Assembly (NCBI GenBank): GCA_032622095.1
Contig: CP136061.1
Span: 51,597,762-51,661,761 of the forward strand
Length of the DNA: 64,000 nucleotides
Direction: 5' to 3'
Source: Siphonodentalium dalli
Lineage: Eukaryota > Mollusca > Scaphopoda > Gadilida > Siphonodentaliidae
This document shows positions 47,874-60,689 of the stretch, in pieces. The stretch's first letter is position 1, and each line of letters begins with the position of its first letter. Position numbers and translations under genes: made by a program. Under the pieces are notes generated by a model. The model saw nothing but the letters and a program-made list of their open reading frames with translations, was not told the origin of the DNA and ran no database searches.

Positions 47874-49410
47874 TTCAAGAATATGAATCACACCAAAATT
47901 AAGCGAATTGCATATGGAATGTGTAGGTATAAGCTGCCATGTATATATCATTTCCAGAATGCTACCATTTCATGACAATCTATTTGTTAAAATAAAACAC
48001 CTTAAACTGTTGGGAACATCGCGATATAGGCAAGCGAGCAAAGAGAGTTTAATGTCATCGTACCATAAGCTATTTCGCTGTTGCGAAATGGGTGGTCGTT
48101 CAATGTAGCATAATTACATTGAACGACATATATAAGTATGTTTTTGTGTGAATAATGATTGTTAACTTGGTATTATGAATTTATGCATGACTGTGAAGAC
48201 TTGCAATAACGTATTAAATGGTAAAATACGCGCATTCATATCCGTATATTCCCAAGAATATCCGTCTATTTTACAAGCTCGACATGCTATATTTGTTTAT
48301 GGTATACTACCGTTTCAACACATCGGCTATTTATCATTTTGCTGGTGAGAAGGCGTATGTTCAGTTTGGTGCTATTTATGTGCACAGAAAAGGCACCATT
48401 ACTCGGGAAAGCAACATACCGAAATGCATATAGATGTACGCGAATCATGTTACGTTCTCACACAATGCAGCTTTCCCAAATCCGTGCTCTTTAAAATAGA
48501 ATTGGCTGCATGACTGGCCTACTTCTGATGGCACAGTGTGTTACGCACCTGTCCGATTAAGTCGCTTTGAACCCAAAATGTATACAAAATTCGCACAAGC
48601 TGTGGAAAAGTTCGCGATCTTGGACAGTCAGTACAATCGGTATAAACGTTTGTAACGACATAACGTGTCTTGACAGCATTACCTGTTATGCTATATTGAT
48701 ATGTTTATAAATTATATTTAATGCTTGATTCCTGATACACATATATAGTGACATTTCAGTGATCTTCTAGAACGTTCCCGAGCATGATAGAACTTCAAAT
48801 AAAACATATTCGCCTTTGTCCCATTCTGGTGATTTGGGCTCTTTCTTAGCATGTTACTAATTTTATAATAAGACGTAATCAAGACATGTGTTATCAGTTG
48901 TGTAAGTGATTGCCATTCGCGCATAATTATTTCATAAATAAATATATCTGCTGCACGTAGATATAACCGTCACTTATATTACTAGCCGTTGAAATCACTG
49001 ACCCGACAAACTGATAAACCAAGACTTAACAGTCTTGGCAAATTACAGATCGGCATTGATTTAAAACTTCGCACTTCATTGTGGACAGACTATAACTATC
49101 CGTATCTTTCACGAGAATATACCATCCCATGGCATTGCAGTTATAATTTTTAACATTTCAAGTCTTTAATTTGGAATATAGGCACAAGAGATAGTGTACA
49201 CATGTGTGTATGTATACTAATAAAACCGAACTGTGTGTGTGTTCATTTGTTTGTCAGTCTGACCTGCTGTTGGTGACCAACCGGTTGGATCATGACAAAA
49301 ATAAAATTGGAACACACGGTGAATTGTTACGTGGAGTGTCATGGGATAGGTACATCTGACATCATGTGATTAAATTTGGAATTCATGAATAATTTAAAAA
49401 CATTTTTACA

Positions 49411-49905
49411 TCTATATCTACAGTATACCCTAAGTAATCGACTCCTTAAACATAGCAGAATTATGGGTAACATTTCAGGATTTAGTGGGAAATATAGCCT
49501 GTTGACATTCATTCGAAAGCTCTCCTGAATCCCGAAAAGTTACCCATAATTCTGCTGTGTTTAAGGGGTCGATTACATAGGGCATTACTGTATATTTCCG
49601 AATTTCTGTCTCTCTGCCTGTGTCTGTCTTCTATAAAAATTACAGGAGACCATCTAGATGATACCAAAGGGGTCTACTAGGGGTCACTTTTTACGAGAAA
49701 TATAATTTCAAAAGTAGCCTCATTCTTCATCTTTTATTTTTGCGAACTAATGTGTTTATGATGTTCATGTATCATAATATAAGGTCTGAAGTATGCATGG
49801 TTGTAACTAAATAAATACTTCAATAGTTGTGGAACGGATTAATCGAGATAAACAAAATTACGATCGAAAAGATGAGCCACTACTTATATTCCATGACTTT
49901 TTAAA
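49411..49905 (+). mobile_element. Helitron 5' fragment carrying a MITE
   Basis: TCTATATCTA at 49411-49420 and TATTTCCGAATTTCTGTC from 49591 are the two halves of the Helitron 5' end seen intact at 44801 (TCTATATCTATATTTGCGAA). They are separated by a 170-bp MITE with a TA duplication. Further on, the fragment matches the inner part of the large Helitron (47560-47740). It has lost the middle and the 3' end. The same fragment is present in the other two copies of the segment. Confidence 0.75.
49421..49590. mobile_element. 170-bp palindromic MITE, copy 1
   Basis: The ends CAGTATACCCTAAGTAATCG and the reverse complement CAGTAATGCCCTATGTAATCG are inverted. The inner arms carry GCAGAATTATGGGTAAC and its complement. 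Flanked by TA on both sides, which fits a Tc1/mariner-type MITE. Confidence 0.8.
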
Positions 49906-50131
49906 GTTATAGATATAGTTAGAATGATTGTGGTTATGGTTACGCTAGAGCATGGTTATGCTTATAAAACATTTAGTATTGGGACATGGTACGTGTTGCC
50001 GATAGGTATGGTTATGATTAAGGTTTGGGTTATGGGAAAGGTAATGATTGAGAGGAGATTTGGATAGGAATATATATGATAATTATATATATGGAAGTAT
50101 CAAACTTCCAATTGGAAGTTTAAAATTTCTA

Positions 50132-53100
50132 GTTTATTTTTATTTTTCATTATTTATGCTACTTCTTATTCTTCTTAATATATTTTGTAACCCTTATATC
50201 TCAGAAAGTTAAAAAGATAAATCATTGAAATTTGGTAGGTATATGCACCTTGCCAAGTTACAACTGAATGAAACATTTAGGTTTATGTCCTAACTTTCTT
50301 TCCAGAGTTATGGCCCTTAATCAAAATTTTTGGAAAAAGTTTGTGCCCAGATCTTCTCCTATAAGAAGCCAAGCAGCTGAATTCGGGTTACGTGACCGTG
50401 TTAACTAACGAAAGGGCACGAATCGAGAAAATTTTCACCAAGGTCCGAATACAATTTGTCGACCTGGGGAGGGGTGCAAAATTTGTCAAATTTTTTTTTG
50501 TCACCGATTCCAACCATTTTTACTTTCGTGTATCTATACGACGTACTGATGCTACTCGTGAAAGAATTTTGTAAATCGGTTGAGAAATGGCCAAGTTATA
50601 ACACATCGAAAAATGTACTAATAAAGTCCATGTGTAGAAAGTGCTTGTGCCCAGATCTTCTCCTAGACGAAGCGCAACAGCTGGATTTGGTCTATGTGAG
50701 CGTCTTAAACATAGACAGAAGACCAAACCAGAAAATTTTGACAAAGGTCCGCTCAAATTTTTCCGGGCTAGGGGAGGGGCAAAATTTGTCGTCTTTTTTT
50801 TGTCGCCGATTTGAACCAAAATGGTTGTGAAGTATCTATATGATGTACTGAGTATCATTGTGAGTAAATTTTATGAATCGGTTGACAAATGTAGAAATTG
50901 TGGCCCCTACCTTTTGTTCAAGTTTACAGAAAATGCACTATGAATTTAAATTCCTTCAACCGATCGTCACGTGTTTGGTGTCATTCGATGGGGAATTTCT
51001 AGTACTTCAAAACGATTACCTACTTGCGGTATTATGACGATGGAGGCCAGAGATATTCGAAAAGTATGTACTGAACAACATACATATTGGCCTACATAGT
51101 AGAATATCGCCACAATACCTTACCAGAACCCACCTAAATGTTAAAGGGGCATCAAACACGAACACAATGACGCACAAATTAGCTCGATATCACGAAAATT
51201 GGCCGAGATATGGCGAATTTTCTACCCGCGTCACCAAATTTCGAGGCATGGGTGGGGGTCACACCAGAACGTTCAAACTGAATACAGAAATGTCAATAAA
51301 CTATACTATAGACATTCCAATCAATTCCGCGCGATTCCCTTATTATACTTCCATATTTTAATATGGATGTATATTGTTATTCAATTTTTTATTTTTATTT
51401 TTCATTATTATACTTCCATATTTTAATATGGATGTATATTGTTATTCAATTTTTTATTTTTATTTTTCATTATTTATTCTACTTCTTCTTAATATATTTT
51501 GTAACCCTTATATCTCAGAAAGTTAAAAAGATAAATCATTGAAATTTGGTAGGTATATGCACCTTGCCAAGTTACAACTGAATGAAACATTTAGGTTTAT
51601 GTCCTAACTTGCTTTCCAGAGTTATGGCCCTTAATCAAAAATTTTGGAAAAAGTTTGTGCCCAGATCTTCTCCTATAAGAAGCCAAGCAGCTGAATTCGG
51701 GTTACGTAACCGTGTTAACTGACGAAAGGGTACGAATCGGGGAAATTTTCACCAAGGTCCGAAATCAATTTGTTGAACTGGGGAGGGGTGCAAAATTTGT
51801 CAATTTTTTTCTTGTCACCGATTCCAACCATTTTTACTGTCGTGTATCTATACGACGTACTGATGCTACTCGTGAAAGAATTTTGTAAATCGGTTGAGAA
51901 ATGGCCAAGTTATAACACATCGAAAAATGTACTAATAAAGTCCATGTGTAGAAAGTGCTTGTGCCCAGATCTTCTCCTAGACGAAGCGCAACAGCTGGAT
52001 TTGGTCTATGTGAGCGTCTTAAACATAGACAGAAGACCAAACCAGAAAATTTTGACAAAGGTCCGCTCAAATTTTTCCGGGCTAGGGGAGGGGCAAAGTT
52101 TTTCAATTTTGTTTTTGTCGCCGATTTGAACCAAAATGGTTGTGAAGTATCTATATGATGTACTGAGTGTCATTGTGAGTGAATTTTATGAATCGGTTGA
52201 CAAATGTAGAAATTGTGGCCCCTTCCTTTTGTTCAAGTTTACAGAAAATGCACTATGAATTTAAATTCCTTCAACCGATCGTCACGTGTTTGGTGTCATT
52301 CGATGGGGAATTTCTAGTACTTCAATACGATTACCTACTTGCGGTATTATGACGATGGAGGCCGGAGATATTCGAAAAGTATGTACTGAACAACATACAT
52401 ATTGGCCTACATAGTAGAATATCGCCACAATACCTTACCAAAACCCTGCTAAATATTAAAGGGGCATCGAATATGAACACAATGACGCAAAAATTATCTC
52501 GATATCGCGAAAATTGGCCGAGATATGGCAAATTTTCTACCCGCGTCACCAAATTTCGAGGCATGGGTGGGGGTCACACCAGAACGTTCCAACTGAACAC
52601 AGAAATGTCAATAAACTATACTATAGACATTCCAATCAATTCCGCGCGATTCCCTTATTATACTTCCATATTTTAATATGGATGTATATTGTTATTCAAT
52701 TTTTTATTTTTATTTTTCATTATTTATTATACTTCCATATTTTAATATGGATGTATATTGTTATTCAATTTTTTATTTTTATTTTTCATTATTTATGCTA
52801 CTTCTTATTCTTCTTAATATATTTTGTAACCCTTATATCTCAGAAAGTTAAAAAGATAAATCATTGAAATTTGGTAGGTATATGCACCTTGCCAAGTTAC
52901 AACTGAATAAAGCATTTAGGTTTATGTCCTAACTTGCTTTCCAGAGTTATGGCCCTTAATCAAAAATTTTGGAAAAAGTTTGTGCCCAGATCTTCTCCTA
53001 TAAGAAGCCAAGCAGCTGAATTCGGGTCACGTGACCGTGTTAACTAACGAAAGGGCACGAATCGAGAAAATTTTCACCAAGGTCCGAAATCAATTTGTTG

Positions 53101-53730
53101 AACTGGGGAGGGGTGCAAAATTTGTCAAATTTTTTTCTTGTCACCGATTCCAACCATTTTTACTGTCGTGTATCTATACGACGTACTGATGCTACTCGTG
53201 AAAGAATTTTGTAAATCGGTTGAGAAATGGCCAAGTTATAACACATCGAAAAATGTACTAATAAAGTCCATGTGTAGAAAGTGCTTGTGCCCAGATCTTC
53301 TCCTAGACGAAGCGCAACAGCTGGATTTGGTCTATGTGAGCGTCTTAAACATAGACAGAAGACCAAACCAGAAAATTTTGACAAAGGTCCGCTCAAATTT
53401 TTCCGGGCTAGGGGAGGGGCAAAATTTGTCTCTTTTTTTTTGTCGCCGATTTGAACCAAAATGGTTGTGAAGTATCTATATGATGTACTGAGTATCATTG
53501 TGAGTAAATTTTATGAATCGGTTGACAAATGTAGAAATTGTGGCCCCTTCCTTTTGTTCAAGTTTACAGAAAATGCACTATGAATTTAAATTCCTTCAAC
53601 CGATCGTCACGTGTTTGGTGTCATTCGATGGGGAATTTCTAGTACTTCAAAACGATTACCTACTTGCGGTATTATGACGATGGAGGCCAGAGATATTCGA
53701 AAAGTATGTACTGAACAACATATATATTGG
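50132..53730 (+). repeat. array B of 1.2-1.3-kb tandem units
   Basis: Same units as array A, with starts near 51347 and 52662 and a first unit lacking the initial 5' hairpin. The stretch from 50155 to about 51346 appears almost base-identical to 40822-42010, including the same rare variants, so this block was copied recently. The unit-start word is doubled at 51347/51412 and at 52662/52732. Confidence 0.9.
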
Positions 53731-54570
53731 AATGACCACTGATGATATATTTCAACATCCATTCCTGTTCGGCGCACTGCGTTACTTGTTATATTGGCTA
53801 ATGGGTAATCACTCAAAACAATGTCGGCTGTCTGTCTTGTCAATCGGCCGTAATTCTGCAGTTTTATCAAGATGCGGCTTAAAATTGTCATATTTTGAGT
53901 CCAAAAACGCTCAAAATTCATTAGTTTTAGAATAGTAGTTCGTTTTGTTTTCACTTTTTTTTAAACGCGCATTTTTTACAAAAAAAATTCTCGACTTTGA
54001 TATTTGAAAAACGAAACTGTGGTGTCAGCCGGGTAATGTTATAACACTTCTCCGCATGGACCACGTTTTCCTAAAGCACAATCCGTCTATGCGCGGACTT
54101 TCGCTTGCAGTTCTCAATTCAATTGAAACTATTTGATAGAGCGTACCCGTAAACCATTTTTTTTATATTATATTTTTTAATTGAATGAACGGGCGTCAGC
54201 GTATCCTGTCCGACGCCCCAACCTTGCCTGCCCTTAGTCGCTAATTTTGGTATCATAATTTCGGAACGTGACACTTTGCGGTTTGGTATTGGTTTACCAT
54301 CTGACATAGTGCATACTTTTGTTGAATTCATATCTGACCATTTAAAAACTGTCTCTTTATCATCTGTATGTGTCACGAGTGAAAATATATGACTTTATTG
54401 TCCGACTGTTAAGACCGCCGATTGCATATTTCGCATTAATTGGACGAGACGTAATGTAAAGTCTTATAACTTACGAATAGGCGACAACGTCGACGTCGTA
54501 CATTCGTCCGCTAATCGGAAAATATACCAAAAATGCCTTAAAGCGCCGTCTAATTCACCACCTGCGAGTA
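53731..54570 (+). repeat. segment S2, sister of S1
   Basis: Matches 43959-44800 and continues without interruption into the copy of the 3' segment, providing the empty site for the Helitron at 44801. Confidence 0.9.
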
Positions 54571-56686
54571 TTCAAGAATATGAATCACACCAAAATTAAG
54601 CGAATTGCATATGGAATGTGTAGATATAAGCTGCCATGTATATATCATTTCCAGAATGCTACCATTTCATGACAATCTATTTGTTAAAATAAAACACCTT
54701 AAACTGTTGGGAACATCGCGATATAGGCAAGCGAGCAAAGAGAGTTTAATGTCATCGTACCATACGCTATTTCGCTGTTGCGAAATGGGTGGTCGTTCAA
54801 TGTAGCATAATTACATTGAACGACATATATAAGTAGGTTTTTGTGTGAATAATGATTGTTAACTTGGTATTATGAACTTATGCATGACTGTGAAGACTTG
54901 CAATAACATATTAAATGGTAAAATACGCGCATTCATATCCGTATATTCCCAAGAATATCCGTCTATTTTACAAGCTCGACATGCTATATTTGTTTATGGT
55001 ATTCTACCGTTTCAACACATCGGCTATTTATCATTTTGCTGGTGAGAAGGCGTATGTTCAGTTTGGTGTTATTTATGTGCACAGAAAAGGCACCATTACT
55101 CGGGAAAGCAACATACCGAAATGCATATAGATGTACGCGAATCATGTTACGTTCTCACACAATGCAGCTTTCCCAAATCCGCGCTCTTTAAAATAGAATT
55201 GGCTGCATGACTGGCCTACTTCTGATGGCACAGTGTGTTACGCACCTGTCCAATTAAGTCGCTTTGAACCCAAAATGTATACAAAATTCGCCCAAGCTGT
55301 GGAAAAGTTCGCGATCTTGGACAGTCAGTACAATCGGTATAAACGTTTGTAACGACATAACGTGTCTTGACAGCATTACCTGTTATGCTATATTGATGTT
55401 TCTGAATTATATTTAATGCTTGATTCCTGATACACATATATAGTGACATTTCAGTGATCTGTCTAGAACGTTCCCGAGCATGATAGAACTTCAAATTAAA
55501 CATATTCGCCTTTGTCCCATTCTGGTGATTTGGGCTCTTTCTTAGCATGTTACTAATTTTATAATAAGACGTAATCCAGACATGTGTTATCAGTTGTGTG
55601 AGTGATTGCCATTCGCGCATAATTATTTCATAAATAAATATATCCGCTGCACGTAGATATAACCGTCACTTATATTACTGGCCGTTGAAATCACTGACCC
55701 GACAAAATGATAAACCAAGACTTAACAGTCTTGGCAAATTACAGATCGGCATTGGTTTAAAACTTCGCACTTCATTGTGGACAGACTATAACTATCCGTA
55801 TCTTTCACGAGAATATACCATCCCATTGCAGTTATAATTTTTAACATTTCAAGTCTTTAATTTGGAATATAGGCACAAGAGATAGTGTACACATGTGTGT
55901 ATGTATACTAATAAAACCGAACTGTGTGTGTGTTCATTTGTTTGTCAGTCTGACCTGCTGTTGGTGACCAACCGGTTGGATCATGACAAAAATAAAATTG
56001 GAGCACACGGTGAATTGTTACGTGGAGTGTCATGGGATAGGTACATCTGACATCATGTGATTAAATTTGGAATTCATGAATAATTTAAAAACATTTTTAC
56101 ATCTATATCTACAGTATACCCTAAGTAATCGACTCCTTAAACATAGCAGAATTATGGGTAACATTTCAGGATTTAGTGGGAAATATAGCCTGCTGACATT
56201 CATTCGAAAGCTCTCCTGAATCCCGAAAAGTTACCCACAATTCTGCTGTGTTTAAGGGGTCGATTACATAGGGCATTACTGTATATTTCCGAATTTCTGT
56301 CTCTCTGCCTGTGTCTGTCTTCTATAAAAATTACAGGAGACCATCTAGATGATACCAAAGGGGTCTACTAGGGGTCACTTTTTACGAGAAATATAATTTC
56401 AAAAGTAGCCTCATTCTTCATCTTTTATTTTTGAGAACTAATGTGTTTATGATGTTCATGTATCACAATATAAGGTCTGAAGTATGCATGGTTGTAACTA
56501 AATAAATACTTCAATAGTTGTGGAACGGATTAATCGAGATAAACAAAATTACGATCGAAAAGATGAGCCACTACTTATATTCCATGACTTTTTAAAGTTA
56601 TATATATAGTTAGAATGATTGTGGTTATGTTTACGGCTAGAGCATGGTTATGCTTATAAAACATTTAGTATTGGGACATGGTACGT
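54571..56686 (+). repeat. 3' segment of composite, copy 2 (truncated)
   Basis: Matches 47874-49996 and stops at GGTACGTGTT, where the third copy begins. It contains the MITE at 56112-56281. Confidence 0.85.
56112..56281. mobile_element. 170-bp palindromic MITE, copy 2
   Basis: Same element and same position in the segment as 49421-49590, so duplicated with the segment rather than inserted anew. Confidence 0.8.
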
Positions 56687-58825
56687 GTTAAAATAAAACA
56701 CCTTAAACTGTTGGGAACATCGCGATATAGGCAAGCGAGCAAAGAGAGTTTAATGTCATCGTACCATACGCTATTTCGCTGTTGCGAAATGGGTGGTCGT
56801 TCAATGTAGCATAATTACATTGAACGACATATATAAGTATGTTTTTGTGTGAATAATGATTGTTAACTTGGTATTATGAACTTATGCATGACTGTGAAGA
56901 CTTGCAATAACATATTAAATGGTAAAATACGCGCATTCATATCCGTATATTCCCAAGAATATCCGTCTATTTTACAAGCTCGACATGCTATATTTGTTTA
57001 TGGTATTCTACCGTTTCAACACATCGGCTATTTATCATTTTGCTGGTGAGAAGGCGTATGTTCAGTTTGGTGTTATTTATGTGCACAGAAAAGGCACCAT
57101 TACTCGGGAAAGCAACATACCGAAATGCATATAGATGTACGCGAATCATGTTACGTTCTCACACAATGCAGCTTTCCCAAATCCGCGCTCTTTAAAATAG
57201 AATTGGCTGCATGACTGGCCTACTTCTGATGGCACAGTGTGTTACGCACCTGTCCAATTAAGTCGCTTTGAACCCAAAATGTATACAAAATTCGCCCAAG
57301 CTGTGGAAAAGTTCGCGATCTTGGACAGTCAGTACAATCGGTATAAACGTTTGTAACGACATAACGTGTCTTGACAGCATTACCTGTTATGCTATATTGA
57401 TGTTTCTGAATTATATTTAATGCTTGATTCCTGATACACATATATAGTGACATTTCAGTGATCTGTCTAGAACGTTCCCGAGCATGATAGAACTTCAAAT
57501 TAAACATATTCGCCTTTGTCCCATTCTGGTGATTTGGGCTCTTTCTTAGCATGTTACTAATTTTATAATAAGACGTAATCAAGACATGTGTTATCAGTTG
57601 TGTGAGTGATTGCCATTCGCGCATAATTATTTCATAAATAAATATATCCGCTGCACGTAGATATAACCGTCACTTATATTACTGGCCGTTGAAATCACTG
57701 ACCCGACAAAATGATAAACCAAGACTTAACAGTCTTGGCAAATTACAGATCGGCATTGGTTTAAAACTTCGCACTTCATTGTGGACAGACTATAACTATC
57801 CGTATCTTTCACGAGAATATACCATCCCATTGCAGTTATAATTTTTAACATTTCAAGTCTTTAATTTGGAATATAGGCACAAGAGATAGTGTACACATGT
57901 GTGTATGTATACTAATAAAACCGAACTGTGTGTGTGTTCATTTGTTTGTCAGTCTGACCTGCTGTTGGTGACCAACCGGTTGGATCATGACAAAAATAAA
58001 ATTGGAGCACACGGTGAATTGTTACGTGGAGTGTCATGGGATAGGTACATCTGACATCATGTGATTAAATGTGGAATTCATGAATAATTTAAAAACATTT
58101 TTACATCTATATCTACAGTATACCCTAAGTAATCGACTCCTTAAACATAGCAGAATTATGGGTAACATTTCAGGATTTAGTGGGAAATATAGCCTGCTGA
58201 CATTCATTCGAAAGCTCTCCTGAATCCCGAAAAGTTACCCACAATTCTGCTGTGTTTAAGGGGTCGATTACATAGGGCATTACTGTATATTTCCGAATTT
58301 CTGTCTCTCTGCCTGTGTCTGTCTTCTATAAAAATTACAGGAGACCATCTAGATGATACCAAAGGGGTCTACTAGGGGTCACTTTTTACGAGAAATATAA
58401 TTTCAAAAGTAGCCTCATTCTTCATCTTTTATTTTTGAGAACTAATGTGTTTATGATGTTCATGTATCACAATATAAGGTCTGAAGTATGCATGGTTGTA
58501 ACTAAATAAATACTTCAATAGTTGTGGAACGGATTAATCGAGATAAACAAAATTACGATCGAAAAGATGAGCCACTACTTATATTCCATGACTTTTTAAA
58601 GTTATATATATAGTTAGAATGATTGTGGTTATGTTTACGGCTAGAGCATGGTTATGCTTATAAAACATTTAGTATTGGGACATGGTACGTGTTGCCGATA
58701 GGTATGGTTATGATTAAGGTTTGGGTTATGGGAAAGGTAATGATTGAGAGGAGATTTGGATAGGAATATATATGACAATTATATGGAAGTATCAAACTTC
58801 CAATTGGAAGTTTAAAATTTCTAGT
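56687..58825 (+). repeat. 3' segment of composite, copy 3
   Basis: Starts inside the segment at a position equal to 54685, with a TGTT microhomology at the junction. It runs to the terminal palindrome and CTAG at 58825, then the TTA microsatellite. The tandem duplication is 2002 bp and shares private variants with copy 2, so it arose from copy 2. Confidence 0.85.
58116..58285. mobile_element. 170-bp palindromic MITE, copy 3
   Basis: Third copy of the MITE, carried along by the segment duplication. Confidence 0.8.
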
Positions 58826-59286
58826 TATTATTATTATTATTATTAATATGATCATACGTAAGCATAATAAAGCCCACGCAGATTAAATGATTATGCATGA
58901 CGGTTTACGATCCAAAGTACACTTATAATAATATTCGCTTTCAAATAATCCCGCGTCGTCGAAATTGCTTGACATCGTTACAGAAAATAATTACATTTCT
59001 TTCCGTGTTTGAAAAAAACTTTACAAGATGTGTAATTTTGTGAGACACTTTTCCAATAACATCTACACTATAGATCTAACAATATATACGCGTTGGTAAC
59101 CCTGAATATCTGGCCTGATTAGATATAAGAAAATTACTTTGCTCCATTGTGTGTTGAAATTCAGCAGTGTTGGAAATATGCACACCGATAATGTGATAAT
59201 TAACTAATAAGAACATGGTGTGGCACAACCGCATTATAGAGTGTGATGTATATGGCTCAGGATATGTTGATACACTGAGTCATATA
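58826..59286. other. microsatellite and unassigned sequence
   Basis: (TTA)7 at 58826-58848, then AT-rich sequence with no recognised gene. Confidence 0.5.
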
Positions 59287-59418
59287 TAGTAATGCTCTAA
59301 CTAATCGACTCCTTAACACAGCAGAATTATGGGTAATTTTTCAGGATTTAGTGGGAAATATGGCTTGCTGCCCATAATTCTGCGGTGGTTAAGGAGTCGA
59401 TAATTTAGGGCATTACTG
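59287..59418. mobile_element. 132-bp relative of the palindromic MITE
   Basis: The ends TAGTAATGCTCTAACTAATC and CGATAATTTAGGGCATTACTG are inverted and flanked by TA. The core ATTCTGC/GCAGAAT arms match the 170-bp MITE but the middle is about 40 bp shorter. It is outside the composite and so an independent insertion. Confidence 0.75.
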
Positions 59419-59752
59419 TAGTCCCAACATATTCAACGCCTATCGAATTCTGAGATGCCTGGGCTTCTGTGCATAAGTTGCAGGGAGTCGGATGAGTTCA
59501 TGGCATCTTCACATAGTACATTACAGTTCACAGTTTGACAGAACAACACCCTGTTACATGTCACAAGCATATGGGCACACTTCCCGGAATATCAAAACAT
59601 TCAACTCTGGAACGCATTGTGACATTAAAAGCTAACCACGATTGAACATAGCTCCATTAACGGTTTGACAGACTCATACAATAGTGTATGTCGCAAGCAT
59701 ATGAGCGCATGCATACACTAGATAAATATATTAACATCACTTGGTGTGGAAT

Positions 59753-60037
59753 ATGTATACAAAACGTGTGGTACTGTTGTTACTGTTATTATCAGGATAT
59801 CGGACGACTGCAATGGGTAAGGACAGCACGATGTGTGTGTGTCGCAACCATATGGACGCAATTGACATTAAACCAATATCACACGTTTGTGATGGAATAA
59901 ATACACAAAACCGCAATCGCGAGTTATTACTATTTTCAGAATGTTATCATTACGCATTTGCTTGTCCAACATATTCTAACTGCCCGCCTCCGCCGTTGTC
60001 TCAAAATGGGTGTTGCCTTACTCTGTTTCTGCAATGA
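59753..60037 (+). CDS. candidate small cysteine-rich secreted protein
   Basis: Ninety-four codons start at ATG 59753. The start MYTKRVVLLLLLLSGYRTT is a textbook signal peptide. The mature part of about 70 residues holds nine cysteines (CVC, VCDG, SECYHY, FACP, SNCPPPP, GCC) and a PPPP run, ending in a TGA at 60035-60037. I recognise no family. The cysteine density and size suit a secreted peptide, antimicrobial-like or matrix protein, but this is inference. Related sequence downstream (60478-60550 and 60690-61020) is broken, so this may be the last intact member of a small tandem family. Part of the frame (TGTCGCAACCATATGGACGC) belongs to a short dispersed repeat around the locus, which lowers confidence. 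Confidence 0.45.
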   Translation: MYTKRVVLLLLLLSGYRTTAMGKDSTMCVCRNHMDAIDIKPISHVCDGINTQNRNRELLLFSECYHYAFACPTYSNCPPPPLSQNGCCLTLFLQ

Positions 60038-60477
60038 ACTGCTAAATTCAAGTTCAAGACTCATATATTTAACCACAAGACATGGAAATCTTAAGCATTT
60101 TAACGACATTTATTGCAATTTCTTGCAATAATTGTCATATCAGTTTAAATTTAAAAGACTCCAAACACCATCGGTACCAAAACTCTTGGTAGTCCTACCA
60201 GGTAGCATCAAAAATACGTTACTACATCAATCATTTTTAAATTGTGCTACTACATCAATAAATAACTTTCAGTATGTATTCTAGGATGCGTTGATTAATG
60301 TCGCAACCATATGGACACCCCTTCCGGAATTTCTATAGCGTCCTACTTTGGAACGCATTGTGAAATTTGGATATAGCCATGATTAAACTTTACCATTAAC
60401 CGGTTAACAGATTATTGCCATAGTGTATGTCGCAAGCATTTGTACGCACTTGCTATTGTATTAATACCACATGCTCG

Positions 60478-60550
60478 GTATGAAATATATATACAAAAAC
60501 GCATGTCTGTGTTCATGTCGCAAGTTTATCGGACAAGTGTAATGGCGTAA
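60478..60550 (+). pseudogene. fragment of the small secreted-protein gene
   Basis: GGTATGAAATATATATACAA followed by AAACGCATGTCTGTG aligns with the start region of the gene at 59753, including the TATCGGACNAGTG word, but has no open signal-peptide frame. Confidence 0.4.
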
Positions 60551-60689
60551 TGATACATCCCAAGTCTAGAATGCGTTGTGAAATTAAGAAATAGCAATGC
60601 CTTACAACTTAGCAGACTCTTGCTACATTTTATGTCGCAAGCACATGGACGCACTTGACACTATATCAATATGATACGTTGGTATGAAA

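Larger units (their letters stand above)
47874..50131 (+). repeat. 3' segment of composite, copy 1
   Basis: Continues S1 after the Helitron. It is repeated at 54571-56686 (truncated) and 56687-58825. It includes a 12-bp-stem hairpin (TCGTTCAATGTA/TACATTGAACGA near 48090-48126), a Helitron 5' fragment with a MITE (49411-49905), and the terminal palindrome ending in CTAG at 50131. The next base begins array B, so a 3' end abuts a near-5' sequence head to tail. Small frames such as 48218-48433 recur in each copy. Confidence 0.85.
39757..58825 (+). mobile_element. 19-kb Helitron-like composite in a TTA microsatellite
   Basis: Left of the composite is (ATT)4; right of it is (TTA)7, so the target was probably one TTA microsatellite. 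The 5' side begins TATACTTCCATATTTTAATA (a hairpin). The 3' side ends with the palindrome AACTTCCAATTGGAAGTT followed by nine bases, CTAG and T. Slightly inside the 3' end, ATATGGAAGTAT is the inverse of the 5' word ATACTTCCATAT. A 5' end that is inverted-repeated subterminally at the 3' end, plus a 3' palindrome and internal tandem repeats, recalls Helitron2/Helentron (HINE) elements. The inside is: array A (39757-43936), segment S1 with a Helitron inserted, a 2.26-kb 3' segment, array B (50132-53730), segment S2, and two further 3' segments. No Rep/helicase gene is present. Confidence 0.55.
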
